This document shows, one piece after another, positions 34,294 through 42,234 of a DNA stretch of 64,000 bases. Position 1 is the first letter of the stretch, and each line of letters starts with the position of its first letter. The notes beneath the pieces were generated by a model. It saw nothing but the letters and a program-made list of their open reading frames with translations. It had not been told where the DNA came from and did not search any database. The position numbers were made by a program, and so were the translations under genes. Origin of the DNA: Ilyonectria destructans (lineage: Eukaryota > Ascomycota > Sordariomycetes > Hypocreales > Nectriaceae); assembly GCA_020740775.1 (NCBI GenBank), contig JAHEWK010000020.1, forward strand, positions 186,001 to 250,000. Reading direction: 5' to 3'.

Positions 34294-35604
34294 ATGTCTG
34301 GTGTTGCGAACCCCGCTTCAGACGTCATTGTCGTCATGGAAGGCGAACCGGATGTTCCGGGCGGGGGATATCATCGTCCCCTGCGTAAAAGGACCAGAAC
34401 GACGAGGGCATTGGAATCCGAACAGCAAAATGGTGATATGGAATGGCAGGAGGAGGAGAGCAGTGAGGAAGCTCTGAGTCACACCAGAACTAAGAAAAGG
34501 ACCACGCCTAAGGCAGCTGGCAGCATGACGGAGGCAATCCAGGGTCTGGAACGACTCCTAGAACAAGACTTCAATAAGAGAATGGCAACGATGAAGGCAG
34601 AGTTTCAGCTCGAGTTTACAAAACTTAGCGACCGCATGGCTGAAGAAGTCACTAGGACCACGGCCCAGATGGCACAAGAATTATCTCAAGTCCGAGAGCA
34701 GCTTACCCAGGTTTGCAGCGAGTTGGAGCAGACCCGGCTACAACTGGACGCCTTAAACAATGCTCATGCAGCAAGGTCGCCTGGTCAGACATATGCAGAT
34801 GCTGCTAGAATGACGCCTGCTAGTATCACCACTCAAAGCCCATCCACGGTCCGATCAGCAACCCCGGAACCGATGTTCTGCACAGTAGACACATCTAGGG
34901 TGCCCGAGGATCATATTGGAGATACTGCACCAGCAGTCATTCGCAGGACCATTGAACAGGAAATGCGAGCATCCAGCGACCAACCTAGCTGGCGATGTGT
35001 TGCGGTAACCAGAGATGGACGAAATACCAAGCGCCTGAGGATCATCGGTAGGAATGAGGAAGAATTGAAGAGGATCAAGATGATCATCGAGGCCAAGAAG
35101 GCCCCAGGCACGAGGGTGCTCCGAGACCAACTGTACCCCGTCAAAGTTGACAATGTGAACCGTACCGCCGTCCTTGACCAGGAAGGCAAGGTCCTCCCTG
35201 GAGCAATGGAAGCCTTGGGCCAAGAGAACGAAATCCAAATTGCAAAGATCGCCTGGTTGAGCCGAAAGGACAGCGCAAAGGCGTATGGATCCATGGTGGC
35301 ATACCTTACCAAAAACAGCGATGCTAGGAGACTCCTACAGGAACGCTACTTCCTTGCAGCCGGTGAATCGGCATACACCAACGCGTTCGAGCGGAGAACC
35401 GGACCGATACAATGCTACAACTGCCAGGAGCTTGGCCATAAGGCCTTCTCGTGCAGCAAGAATCGGGTATGTGCGAGATGCGCCGCCGAAGGCCATCATC
35501 ATAGTGAGTGCCAGACGCAGGTACCCAAGTGTGTGCCCTGTGGTGGACCGCACGAGTCGTTCAGCAGAAGCTGCCCGAAACTCTATCCTACCCGGCATGA
35601 GTAG
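34294..35604 (+). CDS. LINE ORF1, gag-like nucleic-acid-binding protein
   Basis: 436 residues. The N-terminal part is charged with a coiled coil (about residues 90-165, LERLLEQDFNKRMATMKAEF onward). Three CCHC-type knuckles lie at the C-terminus: CYNCQELGHKAFSC, CARCAAEGHHHSEC and CVPCGGPHESFSRSC. It should bind LINE RNA to form the ribonucleoprotein used for retrotransposition. Its stop codon overlaps the ORF2 start as ATGAGTAG. Confidence 0.88.
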   Translation: MSGVANPASDVIVVMEGEPDVPGGGYHRPLRKRTRTTRALESEQQNGDMEWQEEESSEEALSHTRTKKRTTPKAAGSMTEAIQGLERLLEQDFNKRMATMKAEFQLEFTKLSDRMAEEVTRTTAQMAQELSQVREQLTQVCSELEQTRLQLDALNNAHAARSPGQTYADAARMTPASITTQSPSTVRSATPEPMFCTVDTSRVPEDHIGDTAPAVIRRTIEQEMRASSDQPSWRCVAVTRDGRNTKRLRIIGRNEEELKRIKMIIEAKKAPGTRVLRDQLYPVKVDNVNRTAVLDQEGKVLPGAMEALGQENEIQIAKIAWLSRKDSAKAYGSMVAYLTKNSDARRLLQERYFLAAGESAYTNAFERRTGPIQCYNCQELGHKAFSCSKNRVCARCAAEGHHHSECQTQVPKCVPCGGPHESFSRSCPKLYPTRHE

Positions 35605-38600
35605 GATGTTTCAGGTAATCCAACTGAATGTGAGAAAACAGGATATGGTACATGAAAGCCTAATGAACGATAAGCGACTCCAAGATTTTGCAGTTATAGC
35701 GATCCAAGAACCACAGGCACGGAAAATTGACGGCAAACTTCTCACAGTCCCCATGGGACACCCCAAATGGATCAAAATGGTTCCCACAATTTGGAGAGAT
35801 GGCAGATGGCCAATCCGGAGCATGTTGTGGGTGAATAGGGATTTGGAGGCCGAGCAAGTACCAATACAGTCCCCGGACTTGACAGCAGCAACCATACGAC
35901 TTCCGGACCGAATAGTGTTGGTCGTGTCAGTGTACGTGCCGGGGGGCAAGCCTCAGACTCTTCGACACACATGCCATACCCTGCACCAGGTGATCCTCGA
36001 CCTCAGGAGCAGGACAGGGATGGTGGTGGACGTCTTACTGGCAGGAGATTTTAACCAGCACGACCGGCTGTGGGGAGGAGACGACGTGCCATTGGTAAGG
36101 CAAAGCGAGGCCGAACCGATCATCGACCTCATGAACGAACACGGTCTTTGCAGCCTTCTCCCGAGAGGCACAAAGACATGGCAAGGCCCCGACAAGGAAA
36201 GCACAATCGACCTGGTGCTGGCGACGGCGGAAGTGGCAGACGAAATGGTGACGTGCTCCATACACCCGACAGAACACGGATCGGACCACCGGGCGATCCA
36301 AACGACGTTCGATCTCGCGAGGCCTGATCGGATTGCCGCGGAAAGACTGTTGTTCAAGAATGCACCATGGACAACAATCAGAACCAGGGTGGAGGACAAT
36401 CTCCGAGAGCTTCCCTGGACTGTCGGCGTGCAGGAACAGACAGACCAGTTAATGAGGGTCATCCTCGAGGCGATCCACGAGCTGACGCCCCGAGCACAAC
36501 CAGTACCGTACGCGAAGCGCTGGTGGACGAAGGATTTGACAAGACTTCGGCAGGTGTATACGTTCTGGCGGAATCAGGCCAGGGTACAGCGGCGAGCAGG
36601 TCAGATGAGGCACGACCTGGAAAGACGGGCCAAGGAAGCATCCAAGGAGTACCATGATGCCATCCGGAAACGGAAGAAACTGCACTGGGACGATTTCCTG
36701 GCAGAAGATGTCAACATATGGAAGGCGGCCAAATACTTGAAACCTGGAAAAGACATCATGGACAACAGGGTACCCCCTTTGAAGAGACAAGACGGCTCCA
36801 CCACGAAAGATAGGGTGGAGCAGGCAGAGGAGCTGTTCAGCACGTTCTTCCCGCCGTTGCCGGCCAGGATTGAAGATGAAGGTGACCGACCGCAACGGAG
36901 GGAAGTGCACATGCCAGACCTCACCATGGAGGAAGTTGAAGGAAAAGTGCTATCAGCGAAACCTTGGAAAGCGCCTGGAGAGGATGGTCTGCCAGCAATG
37001 GTGTGGAAACAGCTTTGGCTAGTGGTTAGATACCGTGTCTTGCACCTCTTCGACTCATCCCTCAGGGATGGTGTGGTACCCCACCAATGGAGGAGTGCGA
37101 AGATCATCCCGCTAAAGAAAGCAGATAAGGGAGACTACACAGTGGCCAAGGCATGGAGACCGATATCGCTGCTGTCAACACTGGGCAAGATACTCGAGGC
37201 AGTCGTTGCAGAGCGGATATCCTATGTTGTGGAGAGCTATGGACTGCTGCCCGCAAACCACTTCGGGGCAAGGAAGCGAAGGTCAGCCGAACAAGCACTG
37301 ATACTGCTGCAGGAGCAGATCTATAAGGCATGGAGGGCCGGCAGGGTGCTCAGTCTAATCAGTTTCGACGTCAAAGGCGCTTACAATGGAGTGTTCAAAG
37401 AACGACTACTGGAGAGGCTGAAGGCGAGAGGCATACCTGGTGGACTGGTGAGATGGATTGACGCCTTCTGCTCTGGACGAATGGCCACCGTGGTGGTAAA
37501 TGGGCACACGTCACAGCTACGGGAGTTGCCACAGGCAGGTCTCCCGCAAGGATCACCGCTGTCGTCGGTGTTGTTCTTGTTCTTCAATGCAGATTTAGTG
37601 CAGAGAAGAATCAACGCAAGAGGTGGTTCGATGGCATTCGTGGACGACTACTCAGCCTGGGTAGTGGGACCAACAGCGGAGGAGAATCGAGCCGGCATCC
37701 AATCAATTATAGACGAAGCACTGGGCTGGGAAAGACGGAGCGGTGCGACGTTCAACGGAGACAAAACGGCCATCGTGCATTTCACGCGAAACGCCGCGCG
37801 TACCAGCGACAAACCGTTCATGATCAAAGGAAAAGTAGTCAAACCCAAAGCGAGCGCCAAGATCCTGGGAGTGGTCATGGACGCGAAACTGCGGTACAAG
37901 GAACACATAGCTAGAGCCGCCGCAAAGGGGCTCTCGGCTGCTATGTGTTTGAGAAGACTGAAAATGCTGTCACCGCGGACGGCAAGACAACTGTTCGTAG
38001 CAACAGTAGCTCCCACCATGGACTATGCGTCCAGCGTGTGGGCGCACTCATGTGGCATTAGAGAAGCTGCTTGGCTGGACAAGGCACAGATGGTTGGAGC
38101 ACAGGCGATCACGGGAGCTTTCCGGACCGTCGCAACGGCGGTGGCAGAGGCCGAAGCTAGCATCCAATCGGTGCAAGAACGGCATGCGCAAGCGGCAACA
38201 AGGTTTTGGATCAACCTCCGGACCCTTCCCAGGACACACCCGTTGGCGACACTGAAAGTGAAAGTGTGTCGCCGATTCGTATCGCCGATGCAGAGGATTG
38301 CTCAAGTACAAGGGGAAACAGCCACTGAACGAATGGAGATCATTCGGGAGTACGCGTTACCACCATGGCGAGACCGTATCCCGGTGTCGTGCGACCCTGA
38401 CCGGGAGAGAGCGGCGGAAGAAGCAAAGAGGGTGGATGGCATAGTCATTGCCACCTGCTCCTCGCAGAGAAGGGGCATGGTAGGCATGGGAGGTGTCGTA
38501 CGAGACACGGCGATCAATAACGATGACGAGGTAGTGGCCAGCTACTCCATCACTCTCGGATTGACGGAGGAGCTGAACCTATACATCGCCGAGCTAGGAG

Positions 38601-39376
38601 CTATAGAGATGGTATTGAGATGTATGCCGTCTGGACTCTGCCGGCGGGATATGACTGTCATGACGAGCAGCCGCTCCGCACTAGAAGTCATACGGCGGCC
38701 ACGACAACAATCCGGCCAACAGATCATACGGCAAATATACGACCATATCAAGCGTCTCGAAGACGAGGGCCACTCTCTCCGGATGTTGTGGGTTCCAGCA
38801 GGAGAAGAGGATTTCGCGCTGGGAACAAAAGCCAAAGCAGCAGCGCGGAAGGCCACAGAAGGAGAATGCAGACCAGACGTGCCACCACATCTAGCAAGAT
38901 CCACAAGGATAAGACTAGCGATAACCAAGCAGCGGCAAACAAGAACACTACCAGAAAGAGTCGGGAAATACTCGAAGCAGATAGACACGGCACTGCCAAG
39001 CAAGCATACCCGTACTCTATATGACCCGCTGAAGAGGAAGGAAGCAGACGTACTGTCGCAGCTCCGCACCGGAATGGCGAGACTTAACAGCTTTCTGTGC
39101 AAGATAGGAGCAATGGAATCGGACACTTGCGAATGCGGGCAAGCATCAGAGACAGTGGAACACTTCCTATTCCGCTGCACAAAATGGACCGCGCAACGAG
39201 AAGGCATGCTGCGATGCTCACAGACAAAGATGGGAAACCTATCATACTTCCTGGGAGGAAAGGCGGCGTCTGACGGTGACAAATGGGCGCCAGACATGCG
39301 GGCAGTACGGGCGACGATCAAATTTGCCATTGCAACGGGGAGGCTTGACATGGACCAGAAGCCTCAGGCACACTAA
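35597..39376 (+). CDS. LINE ORF2: endonuclease, reverse transcriptase, RNase-H-like
   Basis: About 1,259 residues from the ATG at 35597, which overlaps the ORF1 stop by 8 nt. An APE-type endonuclease at residues about 5-240 shows QLNVRK, AIQEPQ, LAGDFNQHDRLW and SDHRAI. The reverse transcriptase at about 440-720 shows ISLLSTLGKILEAVVAERI, GLPQGSPLSSVLFLF and the catalytic FVDDY. An RNase-H-like fold follows, with AELGAIE and LWVPAGEE, but the usual first and third Asp are not where expected. The C-terminus has a CECG...HFLFRC zinc-like motif. The frame is open upstream to 35285, so a translational frameshift from ORF1 is possible, but stop/restart at ATGAGTAG is the simpler reading. Confidence 0.88.
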   Translation: MSRMFQVIQLNVRKQDMVHESLMNDKRLQDFAVIAIQEPQARKIDGKLLTVPMGHPKWIKMVPTIWRDGRWPIRSMLWVNRDLEAEQVPIQSPDLTAATIRLPDRIVLVVSVYVPGGKPQTLRHTCHTLHQVILDLRSRTGMVVDVLLAGDFNQHDRLWGGDDVPLVRQSEAEPIIDLMNEHGLCSLLPRGTKTWQGPDKESTIDLVLATAEVADEMVTCSIHPTEHGSDHRAIQTTFDLARPDRIAAERLLFKNAPWTTIRTRVEDNLRELPWTVGVQEQTDQLMRVILEAIHELTPRAQPVPYAKRWWTKDLTRLRQVYTFWRNQARVQRRAGQMRHDLERRAKEASKEYHDAIRKRKKLHWDDFLAEDVNIWKAAKYLKPGKDIMDNRVPPLKRQDGSTTKDRVEQAEELFSTFFPPLPARIEDEGDRPQRREVHMPDLTMEEVEGKVLSAKPWKAPGEDGLPAMVWKQLWLVVRYRVLHLFDSSLRDGVVPHQWRSAKIIPLKKADKGDYTVAKAWRPISLLSTLGKILEAVVAERISYVVESYGLLPANHFGARKRRSAEQALILLQEQIYKAWRAGRVLSLISFDVKGAYNGVFKERLLERLKARGIPGGLVRWIDAFCSGRMATVVVNGHTSQLRELPQAGLPQGSPLSSVLFLFFNADLVQRRINARGGSMAFVDDYSAWVVGPTAEENRAGIQSIIDEALGWERRSGATFNGDKTAIVHFTRNAARTSDKPFMIKGKVVKPKASAKILGVVMDAKLRYKEHIARAAAKGLSAAMCLRRLKMLSPRTARQLFVATVAPTMDYASSVWAHSCGIREAAWLDKAQMVGAQAITGAFRTVATAVAEAEASIQSVQERHAQAATRFWINLRTLPRTHPLATLKVKVCRRFVSPMQRIAQVQGETATERMEIIREYALPPWRDRIPVSCDPDRERAAEEAKRVDGIVIATCSSQRRGMVGMGGVVRDTAINNDDEVVASYSITLGLTEELNLYIAELGAIEMVLRCMPSGLCRRDMTVMTSSRSALEVIRRPRQQSGQQIIRQIYDHIKRLEDEGHSLRMLWVPAGEEDFALGTKAKAAARKATEGECRPDVPPHLARSTRIRLAITKQRQTRTLPERVGKYSKQIDTALPSKHTRTLYDPLKRKEADVLSQLRTGMARLNSFLCKIGAMESDTCECGQASETVEHFLFRCTKWTAQREGMLRCSQTKMGNLSYFLGGKAASDGDKWAPDMRAVRATIKFAIATGRLDMDQKPQAH

Positions 39377-39636
39377 CTATTCAGATTGAATCCTACTAAC
39401 ATCATACAGTCTCATTTTGGCAGACCGTGCTTCAGCTGCTGAGGATAGGATGCTGAACACTTGGAGAAATTGGCCTTCAAGCAGGCCTGTCACTGCATAT
39501 ACATCAGATTGGAACAGTCAGTAAAGTGAAATTGTGGGGCTTCGGGTGATTATGGAAGAACCGTACGAAACGAAAATAGCTTAGCGCAAAGGCCCTCTGG
39601 GGTGTGTCCCCCCGGGCGAAATAAAATCCATCCATC

Positions 39637-39649
39637 CAATGCCATCCAG
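39637..39649. repeat. 13-bp target site duplication, right of LINE
   Basis: CAATGCCATCCAG, identical to 34134-34146. Confidence 0.85.
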
Positions 39650-40199
39650 TCATGGGCTGCGCATGGGATTTGACGGTGGCGGTTCTAGAATTCTACACAG
39701 TAAACACCACAAGCAAGAACAGCCCTCGAGATAAGGCTGGGTCTCCAGGTCACCCAAGGCGTCTTGATCAACCTATTGTTGTTTGGAGCCGTTCGTGCGT
39801 GATTGATGTCATATGAGTAGGGGAGAGAGGCATAATAAAGGGACAAAATTATCCAGCGTCGGCCAGATGGAGGACAATATACCTCAGGCAGTTCGGAACT
39901 GCCGTACTGCAAGCAAGACCTGCCCGAAGTCGGATTTCGAAGCGTTAAGGGCCTTACGAAGTTTACAGGAGAGTGTGCTAGCTGTAGGGCACGCCGAAGG
40001 GAACGGGTAGCCGAATCCCGAGCCGCCGTTGCAGCCATGCGGAACATCGTCCTGAGGCTGTCGCCACGCAAAGCCACGAAAGGGACCGATTCTCTAGCTA
40101 ACCTGACGCCTCCAAGGCGGACTGCGCCAAACCCTGCGTCTGTGCACGGCTTACAACCTCCTGCCACACCTGCTTCATTCCGTGGCCTGGCGCCCGCAC
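39650..40199. other. Unassigned host segment with an ATG-less frame
   Basis: A plus-strand frame is open from 39839 into the LINE tail at 40200. It encodes a basic stretch with PYCKQDLPEVGF and, 15 residues on, ECASCRARRRERVAESRAAV, vaguely like a small CxxC finger followed by a basic helix. The first Cys pair is incomplete and no start codon is present before 40037. No function is assigned; the reverse-strand 160-codon frame overlapping it has no recognisable features. Confidence 0.4.
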
Positions 40200-40346
40200 T
40201 ACACGGATGGATGGATGGATTTTATTTCGCCCGGGGGGACACACCCCAGAGGGCCTTTGCGCTAAGCTATTTTCGTTTCGTATGGTTCTTCCATAATCAC
40301 CCGAAGCCCCACAATTTCACTTTACTGACTGTTCCAATCTGATGTA
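40200..40346 (-). mobile_element. Severely 5'-truncated LINE copy (3' UTR only)
   Basis: This is the inverted copy of 39488-39636, with one substitution seen (CCATACG against CCGTACG) and one extra CATC tail unit. Its truncated 5' end directly abuts the outer end of MULE-2, apart from the 667-bp element inserted later at the junction. It is a recent insertion, judged by near-identity. Confidence 0.85.
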
Positions 40347-40348
40347 CC

Positions 40349-41015
40349 GGCGACTGATACATGGGCAGCCCCGTACACGCACCCCTGGTTTGATGAGTCA
40401 GCAACAGCCCCTATAAATCCCCCCCTAAATGCCCTAAGAGCCCTATAACGGCTGCCTCTAGCATCTACCTCAATGGACCTCCCACCTCAACAGCTTTACG
40501 ATTCACTTGAAGATCTTTCATTAGATCTTGCAATTTACGCAGCAATTGGTGGCTATAGATTTATTATTCGACGGTCACGTTCATTTTGGGGTGGCTCTGA
40601 GCGACCTTCTATTTTATTTGCTTGCAATCGCTGGCGTCAAGGCTGCCAATTTTCAATCCTAGCCAAAGAAGACTCTTACGAGCCGTGGCATCTCAAACAT
40701 CGCACTGAAGCCCGATTTTCTCGCCACAACCACGGGCCCCGACAGCTTCAGCAGCCCCAGCAGCCACAAGAGCCCGAGCCGCAGGAGCCCAAGCCGTCAA
40801 TTGAGCCGCTGGAGAAGAAATTGCCTACCTGTAGCAAATGTCACAAAGAAGGCCATAGAAGAGGTGCAAAATGCTGTATTTTGCGTGGTCAAGATAGCCC
40901 GTAAAATAATTACTGTTATAGGGCTCTTAGGGCATTTAGGGGGGGATTTATAGGGGCTGTTGCTGACTCATCAAACCAGGGGTGCGTGTACGGGGCTGCC
41001 CATGTATCAGTCGCC
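40349..41015 (+). mobile_element. 667-bp MULE derivative with 100-bp TIRs and coding ORF
   Basis: Terminal inverted repeats of 100 bp (40349-40448 and 40916-41015), perfect by eye, starting GGCGACTGATACATGGGCAG. Flanked by a perfect 9-bp target duplication, TGATGTACC, at 40340-40348 and 41016-41024. The insertion lies across the junction of the truncated LINE and MULE-2. The TIRs are unrelated to those of MULE-1 and MULE-2, so it is a third MULE family. It carries one intact 143-codon ORF. Confidence 0.88.
40473..40904 (+). CDS. Small MULE-derived protein: DNA-binding N-terminus plus zinc knuckle, no catalytic domain
   Basis: 143 residues, uninterrupted. The N-terminal half (GGYRFIIRRSRSF, then FACNRWRQGCQFSILAKEDS and FSRHNHGP) aligns in layout with the N-terminal FAR1/WRKY-like zinc region of the MULE-2 transposase (GYAFVIGRSRM, TGCRFSVIAKES, DQHNHEPS). 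A Gln/Pro/Glu-rich linker follows, then a CCHC-like knuckle (CSKCHKEGHRRGAKC) matching MULE-2's CSKCHTQGHTMRSKAC. The roughly 500-residue MULE catalytic core is deleted and the two ends are joined in frame. It could bind element ends without cutting, for example as a transposition repressor; that is inference. Its ATG is 25 bp inside the left TIR boundary. Confidence 0.8.
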   Translation: MDLPPQQLYDSLEDLSLDLAIYAAIGGYRFIIRRSRSFWGGSERPSILFACNRWRQGCQFSILAKEDSYEPWHLKHRTEARFSRHNHGPRQLQQPQQPQEPEPQEPKPSIEPLEKKLPTCSKCHKEGHRRGAKCCILRGQDSP

Positions 41016-41022
41016 TGATGTA

Positions 41023-41112
41023 CCCGGCAAGCAGTACCTGCACCGCGGGGGGTGCAAATACCAACCACGTGACTCGTGCACCGCCGGGGGTGCAACCAAG
41101 ATCCGTTATCTA
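41023..41112 (+). repeat. MULE-2 left TIR (90 bp)
   Basis: Perfect inverted copy of 44904-44993; contains hairpins at about 41039-41056 and 41078-41095. Confidence 0.9.
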
Positions 41113-41390
41113 GTAGGCCTGAGGGATATCTCTCTTGCACACACCCACAAGGCATTAATTCATGTAATTGAAGGAAGGGGATGATTTGGTGTATATACAG
41201 CTATTCAATGTATCACATTTGATCCGTTGGCAACGTACCAGTCTGCGCAAGGCCGTGAATAACATACGATACTTGGTCATAACACCACAGCAGTCATATG
41301 TAAGTGAATGACTTCAACGCCTGCAGTATATAAAGCAGGACTCTTCCTCTTGGAAGAAGCCCTCTTTCTACATTAAGCAATACTGTCAAG

Positions 41391-42008
41391 ATGTACAACC
41401 GCAATCAAAGCCAGCGTCAGAACCCTCAAGATATCCCCATCTTCGTGGATCATTCAGCAACACCAGCTGGGCCTTTCCCAGTAAATAATAACAACCCGTT
41501 TATTCTACGGCCTATTGCCAATAATCAACAAGTGCCGTTACCAGCCCGCCTTCCTCATATTTCAACAGCTCCATTCCCTGTTGAGTATTGGAGGTCTGCT
41601 ACTACCTTGCTAACAGATCCAACCTCTCCCACTATGCTCTATGCAGACCCCTAAGCACTTGCAAGAGCTCAAGCTACTCAATATCCCCCCAAAGGGGAGC
41701 CTGTTATTACAGAGGTACTGCCATTTGGATATCAGGTCAGGGGAGAGTGGCATATTGGGTATCTTAATGACGCTCTTTATCAACGGCAACATCGCATTCA
41801 TCCAGATGCGACTCCTATGTGGACTCATAATCGATTTCAAACCCTTGATAATTCATATCGCGGTATGAACATCACGGTCCCAGGTACAGTATGGCCAACA
41901 GCTGCTGTAGGGATGACCTCCAACCTATCAAATCTCCGGGCAATAGAGGGATCAGGGATTCATATTTGGAACGTTGATCCAAATGGGTATATTATGTGGA
42001 TGTGGTAG
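41391..42008 (+). pseudogene. MULE-2 passenger gene of unknown function (one in-frame stop)
   Basis: A single frame runs from ATG 41391 to TAG 42006-42008, 205 codons, broken once by TAA at 41652-41654. The upstream part is Asn/Gln/Pro-rich (DHSATPAGPFPVNNNNPFIL). The downstream part is compact and aromatic (VRGEWHIGYLNDALYQRQHR, then MWTHNRFQTLDNSYRG and IHIWNVDPNGYIMWMW). I recognise no family. The stop could derive from CAA by C to T; no intron of suitable length removes it. It either decayed recently or makes two shorter products. It is placed convergent to the transposase, as mudrB is to mudrA in maize MuDR, but there is no visible sequence link to mudrB. A TATAAAG at 41329 and a TSS-like pyrimidine stretch suggest its own promoter. 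Confidence 0.6.
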
Positions 42009-42234
42009 GGAACACAGTGATATCATAGAATAGTTCAATATGATATTGTTATTGCTATATCTCTAGTTATCTTGTAAGTGACAGTAAAGTATACTTAACC
42101 CTATATGTAAACTCAACCACAACTCTATTAAATCAAGCCATTGGATTACCATTACTATACTTGGAGATTCGCCTTCTCTTTCTCTTCCCAATGATATATA
42201 ACAATCATATTTCCTGTTACTATTACCAACGTTA

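Larger units (their letters stand above)
34147..39636 (+). mobile_element. Full-length Tad1-like LINE, both ORFs open
   Basis: Bounded by 13-bp direct repeats (34134-34146 and 39637-39649). It has a 147-bp 5' UTR, ORF1 (34294-35604), ORF2 (35597-39376) and a 260-bp 3' UTR ending in ATAAAATCCATCCATC, a short CATC-repeat tail instead of poly(A). Neither ORF has an internal stop. Clear domains are a zinc-knuckle ORF1, AP-endonuclease, reverse transcriptase and an RNase-H-like C-terminus. This organisation is that of Tad1/MGR583-type fungal LINEs. Truncated relatives lie at 22120-22915, 40200-40346, 53166-53320 and around 15053. Confidence 0.9.

Noticed and set aside
35611..39351. Many long minus-strand ORFs opposite LINE ORF2
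   Set aside because: They are antisense shadows of the GC-rich coding sequence; none shows a protein family pattern, whereas the plus strand has clear EN/RT motifs.
39685..40167. 160-codon minus-strand ORF
   Set aside because: No recognisable domain, and it overlaps the plus-strand frame with CxxC residues. Treated as unassigned sequence.
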